Assembly (NCBI GenBank): GCA_015179125.1
Contig: WHVA01000317.1
Coordinates: 62,001 to 126,000 of the forward strand
Length of the DNA: 64,000 bases
Origin: Gautieria morchelliformis
Lineage: Eukaryota > Basidiomycota > Agaricomycetes > Gomphales > Gomphaceae
Reading direction: 5' to 3'
Below, piece after piece: positions 19,912-30,696 of the stretch (position 1 is the stretch's first letter; each line of letters starts with the position of its first letter). A model generated the notes under the pieces. It had not been told where the DNA came from, did not search any database, and was given only the letters and a program-made list of their open reading frames with translations. Position numbers and translations under genes: made by a program.

Positions 19912-22492
19912 CCTAATCAGAGGTAGTGCCCTGGATTTTGATGATCCTGAAGGGTGGTATAAAGTGGCTCAGAAGGTGTCTTGGAACCAAGACATAAATG
20001 AGGCATTCCTCAAGACAAGTCAAACTGCCTCCAGATACCCCCCATGCCACTAGCACATTCCCAAATGTGCCAGTTGCCCCTACATTCAATGCCAAAGCCC
20101 TGTTCCAGGTGCCCAAGTAAGCTGCCACCCCAACAACTCCAAAAGATGGTCCGGCCCCAATGGATGTAGACAGCACACACCAAAACAGCCACCCATCAGC
20201 AACCTGCCACCAATGACACAAACCCAGTCACTATGCATGGGAATGCCCCCAAGCCTTTGATGTCCAAACCATGACCTTAGAAGAGAAACTAGAAATGATC
20301 CCCAAGCTCCTCACCCTCATCAACATAAGCCAAGTGAATCCCAAGGTGGGTGAGGAACCCGAGGCACTAGAGGTGACTGGCAATGTGGAGGAGGCAATGG
20401 CAGGTTTTGTAAACCACAGCAGGTAAAAAGTGTGCCCCTGCTGCCTGTACATAACCAATTTTCTTGCCTTGAAGTTGAGAATGAAACACCTCCACTCACC
20501 TCATCTTCATGGGAAGACTGGGTTGAAGCCACATGAAAACCCGCCCCTACTCCCCAAGCACACATACCCCAGCTCTGAGCCTTCAACGAAGGGTGCTGAG
20601 AGTGTGCATGATCAGTTCAGTGAGCGCTGTGAAATCCCTAGTAATTAAAGTTGAGATCCAAACCACCGACACCAGAGAGGTTAAATCCTGGCTGGCCCTA
20701 ATCAACAGCGGGGCCACTGGGATGTTCATGGACGATGCATATTTCAAGAGGAATCGCCTTAGCATGCAGAAGCTTCAGCAACTGAGCTATGTATGTAATG
20801 TCAATGGAAGTCCAAACACCTCAGGACCAATCACTGAGGTCATGGATGCTGTCCTTCGGTTTGACAGACATTCCTAGAGGACCACATTCATGGTCGCCTC
20901 CCTTAGAGTGCAGGACATCATCCTCAGCTTCCCTTGGCTCTGAGACCATAACCCAGAGATCAACTGGCAATCTGGCAAGATTCTATGAGCCGCTGCATGG
21001 ACCGTTGTGACACCTGCCAAGCCAAGGAATGGGAAGAGCAGAAGGATTGGAGGAGGAGGACCAATTGGAAGGTTTGTGGGTGCCACTCATGCGTGCACCC
21101 TGTGGTTGTCAACGAAGGTGAAGACACCGATGATGAGTCTGAGGCTTAACCCTCAGGAGTCCCAGACCCCAAGCAAGAACACCTCACAAGTGTGTTGCCG
21201 GAGGGTGACCACCTGCTCTACATAGACCTGCCCCCTGAACCCAATCCTGAGACCATCTGAGCGGCCACCATGACTTCCCAGTGCCATGCCAAGGCTGCCC
21301 AGAAGTATGCCAAAGCCAATGCCAATGCCGAGATACCAAAGTACCTACAGGGGTTGAAGGACATCCTCGCCAAGGAGTCCTTCGACACCCTACCTGCTTG
21401 GAAAATCTGGGACCACGGGATCGAGCTCAAACATGGGTCCAAGCAAGGTGTACCTGCTGTCCCCCTTGGAGCAGGTTGAGTTGGACAATTTCCTGCAGGA
21501 GAACCTTCATACTGGGAGGATTACCCCATCCAAATCACCAATGGCATCCCCGGTCTTCTTCATCAAAAAGAAGGATGGGTCTCTCTGACTGGTACAGGAT
21601 CACCAAGCCTTGAACACAATCACGATCAAGAACCAGTACCCTATCCCACTCATATCCGAGCTTATCAACCAGCTCTGAGGTGCAAAGTACTTCACGAAGC
21701 TGGATGTCCAGTGGGGGTTCAATAATGTCCAAATCTGGGAAGGAGACAAGTCAAAGGCTGCCTTCCACACACACCAAGGCCTGTTTGAGCCTCTGGTTAT
21801 ATTCTTTGGCCTGACGAACAGCCCAGTGACCTTCCAGATGATGATGAACAATGTTTTCCGAGATATGATCATGGAGGGTGTTGTCTGCATATACCTGGAT
21901 GACATCCTCATATTCACAGATACCCTCTCTGAACATCAGAAGGTCATATGATGGGTCCTGGAGAGGTTTTGGGAACACAAGCTGTTCCTCAAATCCAAGA
22001 AGTGCAAGTTCAAGAAGCCAGATAGAATACCTCAGGCTTATTGTCTCAGAAGGGGCAGTGGAGATGAGTGAAGGTAAAGGGTGTCTTGGAGTGGCCAACC
22101 CCTCAAAACTGACACAAGATACAGTCCTTCATCAGCTTCCTGAATGCAAGGTACAGTCCTTCATTGGCTTCCTGAACTTCTACTGGCAGTTCATCTAGGA
22201 CTTCTCCCACCATGCTCAGCCCCTCTTCAACTTGACCAAGAAGGATGTCCCATGGATGTGGACTGAGGCCAAGCAGGCGGCCTTCAACAAGCTCAAGCAG
22301 CTGATCACCTCGACCCCGATCCTCGTATTCCCAGACGACCTCCGGCCCTTCCAAGTGGAAGCCGATTTGTCCGACGCGGCCGCCGGCACGGTTCTGTCTC
22401 AGCAGAGATCCCGGGGATCATTTGTTTTCTGTGAAATGTGTCTATTCATGAGCCTAACATTCTGAACAAGGGTCACGTAAAGCAGGGGCAGG

Positions 22493-22565
22493 ATGTTCAG
22501 TCCGAGTGTTGTTAGTTGCGCTCTTGTTAGAAACATCTTTGGCTTTGATATTTTGCGACAATGGT
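22493..22565 (-). pseudogene. Tyrosine-recombinase remnant, unit A
   Basis: Only the 5' part is left; it matches 31555-31630 and 35309-35380 in the other two array units. The array begins here, next to the old gypsy body. Confidence 0.6.
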
Positions 22566-22931
22566 GGTTAACTTAGAGCATATAGACACGAACGTCGTAG
22601 CTTTTGTAGCCACCCCTCAACCCCTGAGGCAAATGACGCACCATCATTGCAAGTGACAGCAAACGAGCGCCCGTGGACCTAATACGTTCTTCAAAATAAG
22701 GGTGATGCGTAGTTTGGGCAGAATCGATGGCCTGCGCAGTCTCTTGACCCACAAAATTATTCCGGCCTATAGAATTTATAGATCTGTTTGACACGTGCAA
22801 ATTTCCAATGGCAGTGTAAAGATGCTAGAATGTCCTGGTCCGTCCCCGAAGGAAATAAACAGAAACAAAATAAAATAAAATAATGCAATGCGCTTCATGC
22901 ACAAACGCACATACAAAAGACACAGCACAGC

Positions 22932-24851
22932 TCAATGGTCAGTCGTCGACTTATACGCTGGCGGTACTTCCGCTTCCGTCACGTCCGAAATATCCTCATG
23001 CTGGTATACAGTCTCGCGCCGCTGCTCGGGGGGCTCGGGTCCCAGCTTCTCATCATCATCAAGTGGGTTCGGGTTGGCAACAGCAAAGCGTCCTGACGAT
23101 GGTCCTGCCTCAGCGGACCCAGCAACAGAGCCACCACGTGCTGCATAGCCCGCGCCAGCGATACGCATAGCTGTGGATGCATCTGTACTCTCCGACGGGT
23201 TAGAGGGCGCAACGGATCCCGCGGCATAGGCGGCATATGGATCAAAGTCTGCAGCAGAAGGTGGCGGCGATATAACCGCATTCGACCCTAGGTTTTGTTG
23301 CATTGCATAAGGTAGTGCTGCTCCTGGAGGAGCGTAGGGTGCAGCAGAATAAGTCGATGTTCGACTCTGCGTGGCGGGCGCCAGGGTCGCTTCTGGTGTC
23401 GCGATCGAGTAGTTGCTCGTATATGTACTGTATTGGTATGGTGGGTTGTCCATGTATGGAGTGGCTTGTGCGCCTGACGTCACGTAGGGTGAGATCTCCC
23501 CTGAGACACTTGAGAATGGGGCCTTCTGGCCTGGTACGGGATCCCCGACCTTTCCTGATCCGAACCCATTGTAGCCATCGTCCAGGGGATATGGGCGTTG
23601 AGCAGTTGCCCTTCGCCACATCGGAAAAAAAAACGCGCCGAGGACAAGCGCAACAATGAGCACCGCACCGCCGAGTGAGCCACCGACGATCGCGCTCGTG
23701 GAGGGCGAGCTGCTTGACGCACTGCTGTTTGACCCAGACGATCCCCCAGAGGGAGCCGTTGCAGCAGAAGTGCTAGATCTAATGCGGACAAATGATCAGG
23801 GGCAGCGAGACCAGCGTTGAGGAAAGTCGACTAACTGCGCCGCCGATGTCTGTGCTGAACTATCGAACTCTGTCGATGTCTGATTTGCACACGTCACGTC
23901 TGTGGAGCCAGACGTGCTGAGAATGTTCGTTGAGGGAGCATATACTCCCTGGCTACGAGAATCTTAGTTTAGGGTCGTATGCTTGACGCGCTCGCGGAAA
24001 TAACTCACGCATCGCTGACGGACGCTATACATTCAATTAGGACCAGACCAAAACAATGTCAGAGAACGTACCTATTATCTGTGAATTGGGTGAGGCGCGG
24101 TTCACCCAATTGTATGTGTCAAAAGCAGCCCCAAGAGTAAAGTTTGTCACGACAGAGTTAAGGAACGCAACGGTTACGGTGTATGGCTTAGTGCCGCCCG
24201 ACATCCTCAGTGGTAGAACCTCACAGGTCGTGATGGCGTTCGTCGTATTGGTCGTCATTGATATGGGAGAAATTGGGCTGTTAGCATGGCATGCCGTGCC
24301 AGATGTGGAAGCTGGCACACAAACCGTTACGGCTGGACGCTATACAGCGAGAACCATATGACTTACGGACTACAGTATAGACTGGTTGGCCAACACCACC
24401 TGTATTCCCTGCTGAATCAGCCATACTAATAGCCAGCTGCGATTCTACACGGAACAACGCGTCTGAGATCTCTCACAACAAGTGGAACTCTATGTCTACT
24501 CACGCGATGCATGGTCTACTGTCCAGAATAAATTGTTCGGGTCGGAACCTACTAACTGTCTTGTGGGTATGCCGCCTGACTCATAGGCAAAAAGGGTGTA
24601 GGGTGGTTGGGCAGGGGTGCTCATCCCAGATGTATCAAGATAAATTTGTAGGCGTCCGCACTCGGGCAACGACAAGGAAGTGAACTAAGAGCAAAAGGAG
24701 AGGTATCAGATAGGTTATCTGACGAACCATGTCTTGTCCATACCGTCTTAAACCCCCAAACAAATGACTGATTTACATCAGCGTGTGCAGTCCCCGCCAG
24801 AAAAGCAATGGTTAACAGACTGATGATACCTCGTCGCGATTTTGAAGCCAT
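22932..24851 (-). CDS. Single-pass membrane protein, array copy A
   Basis: Minus-strand gene with about seven exons and introns near 35-60 nt. Exon 1 starts MASKSRRG and holds a signal peptide (cleavage after AHA). Exon 2 reads SLSLPECGRLQIYL ... PPYTLFAYESGG ... LFWTVDHAS, the ectodomain pattern of many basidiomycete surface proteins. The next exons carry VTVCVPASTSGTACHA and several N-glycosylation sites. Then come a Ser/Thr-rich stalk, one membrane helix (SAIVGGSLGGAVLIVALVLG) and a ~225-residue tail rich in Pro, Ser and Tyr, ending in PPAY and STTDH. A PPxY motif is a known ligand of WW-domain ubiquitin ligases such as Rsp5. I infer a plasma-membrane sensor or adhesion role of the SKG6/Mid2-like kind; the true partner is unknown. 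The total is roughly 500 residues. The whole-looking Copia element lies about 520 bp upstream. Confidence 0.75.
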
Positions 24852-25371
24852 TATTGTAAGAGGAATGTTGTCCCTACACACCGGGGAAGACACTGTATGA
24901 TGGCAAATGTGAAAGGTTCAGTGGGAAAGAAACTGCAGCAACAATTGACCTTGATCGGCAGATGTGTGCACAGCCCAGCCCGCCTTGACGCGCTGGTCAC
25001 CGATTCGCGAGTCGCGAATACACCGTGACGACCCGCACCTGCGGTACCGATGGTCCAAACTAGTAAGATATCGTTAGCTAGTAAAAGCCTATACCTCGAA
25101 TAGTACCTCTGTTAATTCTCCCTCCTAGAACAGAAACTCGTCATGTACGCCTGTGAACTCGATCGACGAGAGCCTCACGTGTTCTACCAACAAAGGCACG
25201 TGGTCCCTTTCCCCAGCGACTAGCGAGGATGTATACCGGCGCTACTACAGACTTTGATCGACTCGGTGGCAGATCCGACGGGAGCACCCGGGGGCACGTG
25301 ATTTAGAGTCACGTGACCCCCTGTCGAATCGTTGAGCATGAGCGTGCCACAGGATGCGGAGGGGAACTCCA
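24852..25371. promoter_or_regulatory. Upstream region of copy A, cut by Copia element 2
   Basis: Matches the upstream regions of copies B (33962-34440) and C (37629-37800). It holds CACGTG E-box-like words near 25295. The region continues at 30228 after the Copia insertion, so promoter elements beyond 520 bp are now 4.9 kb further away. Confidence 0.5.
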
Positions 25372-25687
25372 TGTTGGAGTCAGGGTCGGTAAGCGGAGAA
25401 CGCAGGGCCAAGTAGGTTAGGGGAAGGCTTTATCATCGTATAGTAAAACAGTATTACTGGCCTCGGTCAAGTATGACCGAGGCCCTATATCTACTCGCTC
25501 CACAATCGCTAACCCCTCAGTGAACTGACCGTTCACTGAGGTACGTGCCCCCATCCCATTATGCATCCCAATAGTATACTTACTGTTGTGTAGGCTTCAT
25601 TCTATTAGGTAGAGTACTTATATACACTCAGTGAACTGACCGTTCACTGAGGCTTCATTCTATTAGACACTGCGCATAACCGCTACA
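25372..25687 (+). repeat. 5' LTR of Copia element 2
   Basis: TGTTGGAGTC to CCGCTACA. Hairpin 25516-25540, intron-like stretch 25541-25593 (GTACGT to TGTGTAG, 53 nt), tag 25594-25608, TATA-like CTTATATACA, hairpin 25627-25651, tag 25652-25666. Confidence 0.95.
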
Positions 25688-25691
25688 GGTT

Positions 25692-28313
25692 ATGGGCCCC
25701 GCAGAGCCCACAACGTCTACCCCCACCTCCAAGTCGTTCGTCGTCCCGAAGCTGGCCAGGGACGGCACGAACTGGGTCACCTGGAAAAGCCAGACGTTAG
25801 CTACGCTGGCGGCGACCCGTGGTGCGAAGCGCCACCTAGAAGGGACCGCTCGGATCCCTCGCACGATCCCGACATACCCCAACGGCTACACGCTCACAGA
25901 CAAGGAGGAAGAGGACCTAGAGGATCTCGAGAAACGCTGGGACGACTACAATCAGCGCGAGGCAGCGATAATGGCACAAATATTTACCACTGTCCCCGAT
26001 AGCGTCCTCATCGAAGTCCGCAACCTAGCGACAGCAAAGGAGGTCTGGGAGGCCGTATGTGCAAAGCACGAGACAAGGGCACTCACGGTCAAGGTTGACA
26101 TGCGACGACGCATGTACGAGCTGAAATGCGAGGACGAATCGAACGTCCGCACGCACCTGGAATCCCTCATGAGAATGCAGGAGCAACTCGCAGGGATGAA
26201 CGCGGGACTCACCGATGACGACCTTGTCACCGTCATCCTCGGCTCGCTCCCGAAGTCGTATCGGCCGCTCATCAATGCGATAACGATGTCGGCGACTCAC
26301 GCAAAGGCAAGACTTGAACCGGACCAGGTAGTCAGCACTCTAATCGACGAGTTTGAGCGATTAGCAATCGAAGAACGACAATTGAAGGCAAGTGAGAACG
26401 CACTTGCGGTGGTCAAGAGTCGTGGAAAGCACCAGCCACGCAGCAGTGGTTCCAATACCACGCGGACAGATGTGGAATGTTGGAAGTGCGGCAAAAAGGG
26501 GCACCTCAAAGCAGACTGTCGTTCTAAAGGCAAGAAAAAAGAAAAAAAGGACGAGGACAAGAAAGGAGGCGACTCGGCGAACGCAGCAGTAGAAGGCGAG
26601 GATTTCGCCTTTACCACGACGCTCGCTGGGACCGCGCTTGCGCTGGGAACGAGTCGATCAACGGGGCGAGAAGTCGACGTGTACGACTCGGGCGCGTCAG
26701 GCCACATGTCGCCGAGTAGGCATCGCTTCACCACTTTCAGTGAGATCGCGCCGCGGACAGTCACTGCCACGGACAAGACAGTCTTCAAGGCTACCGGGAT
26801 AGGTAGCATGAAGATCGGGATACCTAATGGTAGAACAACAACGTACGTTACCTTGAAGGACGTACTGTACTGTCCCGATCTCGCGTTTACACTCGTCTCC
26901 CTAACGCGATGCGACGCGGCTGGCTACACTGTTCTACTCAAGAATCAGAAATGTTTAATTCGAGACAAGAAAGGGACATTACTTGGTCAAATCCCGCTCT
27001 CGAATGGCCTGTATAAAGTAGAACATCAGTCTACTGCAGCAGCAGCGAGTACTACACGAAAAGTACTCACATTGGACGAGTTACACCGCCGGATGGGACA
27101 CATATCGCCCCAGGCCGCCCGCAAGCTCATCCGAGACCGAATCGTCACTGGACTAGATCTCGACATGGCGAGTCAGCCAGGCTTTTGCACGGAGTGTGCA
27201 CAAGCCAAACCTACCCGAAAATCCGTGCCACAGAAACGGGAGGGGCCGCGAGCCACCAAATTCGGCGAAAAAGTGCACTCGGACGTCTGGGGGCCCGCAA
27301 ACCCCCAGAGCTACGACGGAAAAGATTATTTCGTCAGTTTCACCGACGACTATAACCGGTGGACTTACCTGGTACCAATGGCTAGGAAAAGCGACGCGTT
27401 CAACTGCTATAAGCAGTACGAGGCGTGGGTCGAGACGCAATATAACGCAAGAATAAAACGCTTACAGACTGACCGCGGGGGTGAATACCTCTCCGACGCC
27501 TTCACAGCCCACCTAAAGTCAAAGGGGACGACCCGGAGCCTCACGGTGCACGATACCCCTGAAGAAAACGGCGTGTCAGAACGTTTGAACAGGACGCTGC
27601 TAGAACACGCACGTGCAATGCTCCTGGCAGCTGGATTACCGAAGTTTCTGTGGACTGAAGCGGTACAGCACGCAGTCTGGCTGAAGAACCGGACTTCAAC
27701 GCGTGCACTCAACGGTAGGACGCCGTATGAGATTGTGCACGGCGTGAAGCCGAATCTCACGGATCTACCAGAGTGGGGAACTAGAGTCTATGTTCTAAAA
27801 GAAAGCAGTAGTAAGCTAGACTCGAAGGCGGATGAAGGAAAATGGGTGGGGTATAGCGATGAGAGCAAAGGGCACAGGGTCTACTGGCCCGGGAAACGCC
27901 GCGTCACAGTCGAAAGGAACGTCACGTTTGACGCCCTTGTCCTTGTGACCCCCAACGACGGTCTGACTGAGGGGGAGTCGTCCGCTCCAGACACTCAGGA
28001 CGTCGTCGGCGGCGTTCCCGCTCCTCGCACACCCCACCAGCACCCGCCACTACAGCCCCCGGACCCGGAAGCAGGCCCCGCAGACACCGGGCGAATCGAT
28101 CCCCTCGAGGAATTCGAGATTGCGGATCTCCCGACAGACCCGCCCCAAGGAAGGGGCCACCGCACGCGGAAACCGTCCGCGTACGTGCGGGGGATCGCGG
28201 ACGGCGTGGGCAGCAGCACAGGTCGCCCACACGCACCCGCGTACCCCCGAGGTCTGCCGATGCCCACAAACGACTCAGCCCTAGTCGCGCTGACAGGGGC
28301 GGAGGGGAGATGA
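25692..28313 (+). CDS. Copia element 2 gag-protease-integrase
   Basis: 873 codons. The ATG lies inside the primer site (GGTTATGGGCCC). Order of parts: gag helical region (residues 1-235); zinc knuckle CWKCGKKGHLKADC (about 258); protease VYDSGASGHM (about 330); GAG-pre-integrase HRRMGHIS (about 465); integrase zinc site ending CTECAQAKPTRK; DDE core with HSDVWGP, TDRGGEY and ENGVSERLNRT (about 530-640). The C-terminal ~120 residues are Pro-rich. Confidence 0.9.
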   Translation: MGPAEPTTSTPTSKSFVVPKLARDGTNWVTWKSQTLATLAATRGAKRHLEGTARIPRTIPTYPNGYTLTDKEEEDLEDLEKRWDDYNQREAAIMAQIFTTVPDSVLIEVRNLATAKEVWEAVCAKHETRALTVKVDMRRRMYELKCEDESNVRTHLESLMRMQEQLAGMNAGLTDDDLVTVILGSLPKSYRPLINAITMSATHAKARLEPDQVVSTLIDEFERLAIEERQLKASENALAVVKSRGKHQPRSSGSNTTRTDVECWKCGKKGHLKADCRSKGKKKEKKDEDKKGGDSANAAVEGEDFAFTTTLAGTALALGTSRSTGREVDVYDSGASGHMSPSRHRFTTFSEIAPRTVTATDKTVFKATGIGSMKIGIPNGRTTTYVTLKDVLYCPDLAFTLVSLTRCDAAGYTVLLKNQKCLIRDKKGTLLGQIPLSNGLYKVEHQSTAAAASTTRKVLTLDELHRRMGHISPQAARKLIRDRIVTGLDLDMASQPGFCTECAQAKPTRKSVPQKREGPRATKFGEKVHSDVWGPANPQSYDGKDYFVSFTDDYNRWTYLVPMARKSDAFNCYKQYEAWVETQYNARIKRLQTDRGGEYLSDAFTAHLKSKGTTRSLTVHDTPEENGVSERLNRTLLEHARAMLLAAGLPKFLWTEAVQHAVWLKNRTSTRALNGRTPYEIVHGVKPNLTDLPEWGTRVYVLKESSSKLDSKADEGKWVGYSDESKGHRVYWPGKRRVTVERNVTFDALVLVTPNDGLTEGESSAPDTQDVVGGVPAPRTPHQHPPLQPPDPEAGPADTGRIDPLEEFEIADLPTDPPQGRGHRTRKPSAYVRGIADGVGSSTGRPHAPAYPRGLPMPTNDSALVALTGAEGR

Positions 28314-29899
28314 CCGCTGCCACAGCGCACAGCCCAGGGCCCGACCCGACTAACCTCGACGACGCCCGTTCCCGCGCTGACTGGCCGCAGTGGGACGCGT
28401 CGATCAGGCGGGAGTTGGACCAACACGCGGCGCTGCGCACCTGGGACCTCGTCGAAGCCCCGGATGGCGCAAACATCGTGGGGAGCAGGCTCGTGTTTCA
28501 TTACAAGCATGACGCGGAGGGAAAGGTTGTAGATCGAAAAACGAGGCTCGTCGCGCAAGGATTCTCGCAGGCACATGGAATTGACTACAATGAGACCTTC
28601 TCCCCCACAGCAAAGCTCTCTGCTATCCGAATAATCGCAGCCATTGCAGTCCGGAACGACTGGGAACTCGAACAAACGGATATAGATGGCGCGTACTTGA
28701 ACGCACCAATCACGGAGACCATATACATGCGACAGGCCAGGGGATATGAAGCCCCTGGAAATGAGCACAAGGTCTGCCGGCTCAACCGTGCGATATACGG
28801 ACTGAAGCAATCCGGTAGGGAATGGTACGACACGCTGCGCGGGTTCATGAACCAATTTGGGTTCACGCGCTGCGAGACGGAACACGCAGTCTTTCACAGG
28901 TATGCCGGACAGGACGCGCTTATCGTCGCGGTCGACGTAGACGACCTGACCATGGCCGGAAGCTCGAAGAGCGCGATCCTTGAATTCAAGAACGAGCTAC
29001 GTACGGTCCTCAAAATCAAGGACTTGGGTGACCTGCATTGGCTATTGGGTATAGAGGTGAAACGGGTGCGCGAGACGCGCACAATATCGTTCTCACAACA
29101 TGCTTACATCGAGAGAATTCTCGAAAGATTTGGTCTGCAAGATGCGAACGCCCTGAGCACGCCGCTCGACCCGCATCACAGGCTATCCCTATCCCAATCG
29201 CCCACCACTCCTCGCGAACGCCAAGAGATGCACGCCGTACCGTACAGGGAAGCTATCGGCTCACTCATGTACGCGGCACTGGGCACACGCCCTGACATTG
29301 CGTTCGCGGTGTCCTTCTTAGCTCAGTTCATGCAAGACCCCGGGAGGCCGCATTGGGAGGCGGTCAAACGCGTGTTTCGATACTTGAAGGGCACAAAGGG
29401 CGTAGCCCTAACTATCGGCGGATATCGCAGGGGACTGGAAGCGTTTTCTGACGCTGACTGGGCATCACAAGAACACCGACACTCGATTTCGGGGTACGTA
29501 TTCACAATCGACGGAGGCGCTGTGTCTTGGAGTTCCAAGAAGCAGCCGATCGTCGCGTTGTCAACAACGGAGGCGGAATACGTTGCAGCGACTCATGCCG
29601 CGAAGGAGGCTTTGTGGATACGCGCCTTCCTGGCAGAGATCGCCCGACCACTCATCCAGCCCATCACCATCCACCTCGACAATCTCTCTGCGATATCTAT
29701 CACAAAGAACGACGAGTATCACCCGAGGACCAAGCATATTGATATACGGTATCATTTCATACGCCACGCGGTACAAAGACAACTACTGTACATCGACTAC
29801 GTACCGACAGATGACATGGCAGCCGACATATTCACTAAAGCCCTCCCCCGACACAAGGTTTTACACCTGACCGCCCTACTTGGTCTACGTTCGGCTTAA
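28310..29899 (+). CDS. Copia element 2 reverse transcriptase-RNase H
   Basis: 529 codons. Reverse-transcriptase motifs of the Copia type (KTRLVAQGFSQ, QTDIDGAYLNA, LKQSGREWY, VDVDDLTMAG, SLMYAALGTRPDI), then RNase H (FSDADWASQEHRHS, STTEAEYVAA, KHIDIRYHF, TKALPRHK). Confidence 0.9.
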   Translation: MTAATAHSPGPDPTNLDDARSRADWPQWDASIRRELDQHAALRTWDLVEAPDGANIVGSRLVFHYKHDAEGKVVDRKTRLVAQGFSQAHGIDYNETFSPTAKLSAIRIIAAIAVRNDWELEQTDIDGAYLNAPITETIYMRQARGYEAPGNEHKVCRLNRAIYGLKQSGREWYDTLRGFMNQFGFTRCETEHAVFHRYAGQDALIVAVDVDDLTMAGSSKSAILEFKNELRTVLKIKDLGDLHWLLGIEVKRVRETRTISFSQHAYIERILERFGLQDANALSTPLDPHHRLSLSQSPTTPRERQEMHAVPYREAIGSLMYAALGTRPDIAFAVSFLAQFMQDPGRPHWEAVKRVFRYLKGTKGVALTIGGYRRGLEAFSDADWASQEHRHSISGYVFTIDGGAVSWSSKKQPIVALSTTEAEYVAATHAAKEALWIRAFLAEIARPLIQPITIHLDNLSAISITKNDEYHPRTKHIDIRYHFIRHAVQRQLLYIDYVPTDDMAADIFTKALPRHKVLHLTALLGLRSA

Positions 29900-29906
29900 G
29901 GGGGAG

Positions 29907-30222
29907 TGTTGGAGTCAGGGTCGGTAAGCGGAGAACGCAGGGCCAAGTAGGTTAGGGGAAGGCTTTATCATCGTATAGTAAAACAGTATTACTGGCCTCG
30001 GTCAAGTATGACCGAGGCCCTATATCTACTCGCTCCACAATCGCTAACCCCTCAGTGAACTGACCGTTCACTGAGGTACGTGCCCCCATCCCATTATGCA
30101 TCCCAATAGTATACTTACTGTTGTGTAGGCTTCATTCTATTAGGTAGAGTACTTATATACACTCAGTGAACTGACCGTTCACTGAGGCTTCATTCTATTA
30201 GACACTGCGCATAACCGCTACA
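29907..30222 (+). repeat. 3' LTR of Copia element 2
   Basis: Same length and, as far as I can read, the same sequence as the 5' LTR. Hairpins 30051-30075 and 30162-30186; tags 30129-30143 and 30187-30201. Confidence 0.95.
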
Positions 30223-30350
30223 CTCCAACACCCGGGGCCTTACTCCGTCAAACCGCTGAGGATTGACGGGACGTGAGTTCCACTCCGAACTCACACCTCC
30301 CCACCACGCAGAAAGGAAGGTTCCAGGGAACGTACGCTTCTACATACAAT

Positions 30351-30693
30351 AGGGTGTTTCACGCTTGCGTTTTCGTGGCGTTTTCGTCGATATTTTCACG
30401 ACGTTTTTGAGGCGTTTTCGGAAAATGCCCTAGAAAAACGTGAGTTGCAAAAGCGCCGCCGGAGGCCCTTTCGCCGCGTTTTTGATCGCATTTTTCATGG
30501 CGTTTTTCAGGCAATAGAAAGTTCCCTTACGTGTATTATATAATCAATGTAACTTGTCTTAATGCCGGGATCCACCCGTTTCACGCTTGGCATTTTCCAC
30601 GCATTTTCGCTGACCTTTTTCCAAAAGCGGCGACGAAAACGCTGACGAAAAAACCTCTGAAAAAACCACGAAAACGCAAGCGTGAAACACCCT
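30351..30693. mobile_element. MITE with 28-bp perfect inverted ends
   Basis: 343 bp. Ends AGGGTGTTTCACGCTTGCG... and its exact inverse. AAT flanks both sides (30348-30350, 30694-30696). The parallel site in unit B (about 34553-34558, ACAATGG) lacks the element and has a single AAT. The GGGTGTTT-like end and 3-bp repeat suggest PIF/Harbinger. The inside repeats GCGTTTTCG words in both directions. No frame. Confidence 0.9.
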
Positions 30694-30696
30694 AAT

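Larger units (their letters stand above)
17990..22405 (+). mobile_element. Ty3/gypsy element B (body), very old
   Basis: Parts in order: gag (17990-18172, 18864-18930, 19912-20470), protease region (about 20600-20900), reverse transcriptase (about 21450-22050) and the first part of RNase H (22230-22405). The protease and reverse-transcriptase parts resemble those of element A (shared LVIKVEIQ and FIKKKDGSL). Two solo LTRs have landed in gag. Broken, well over ten breaks; no chromodomain or right LTR is seen before the host repeat array starts near 22.49 kb. Confidence 0.85.
25372..30222 (+). mobile_element. Copia element 2, whole-looking and young
   Basis: 4,851-bp Ty1/Copia retrotransposon with two 316-bp LTRs (25372-25687, 29907-30222) that I read as identical, and a perfect 5-bp target repeat CTCCA (25367-25371, 30223-30227). 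A purine-rich AAGGGGGAG precedes the 3' LTR. Parts: gag-protease-integrase 25692-28313 and reverse transcriptase-RNase H 28310-29899. It looks whole, with no more than one break. Identical LTRs mean a very recent insertion. Its GC content is visibly higher than that of the other elements here. Confidence 0.95.

Noticed and set aside
25515-25541. LTR hairpin as a transcription terminator
   Set aside because: Position on both sides of the TATA-like box and the link to the tag fit a doubled module better; eukaryotic termination does not use such hairpins.
27995-28897. 300-codon open frame on the minus strand
   Set aside because: Lies antisense to the Copia polyprotein in GC-rich DNA; composition is that of a shadow frame and no motif is seen.
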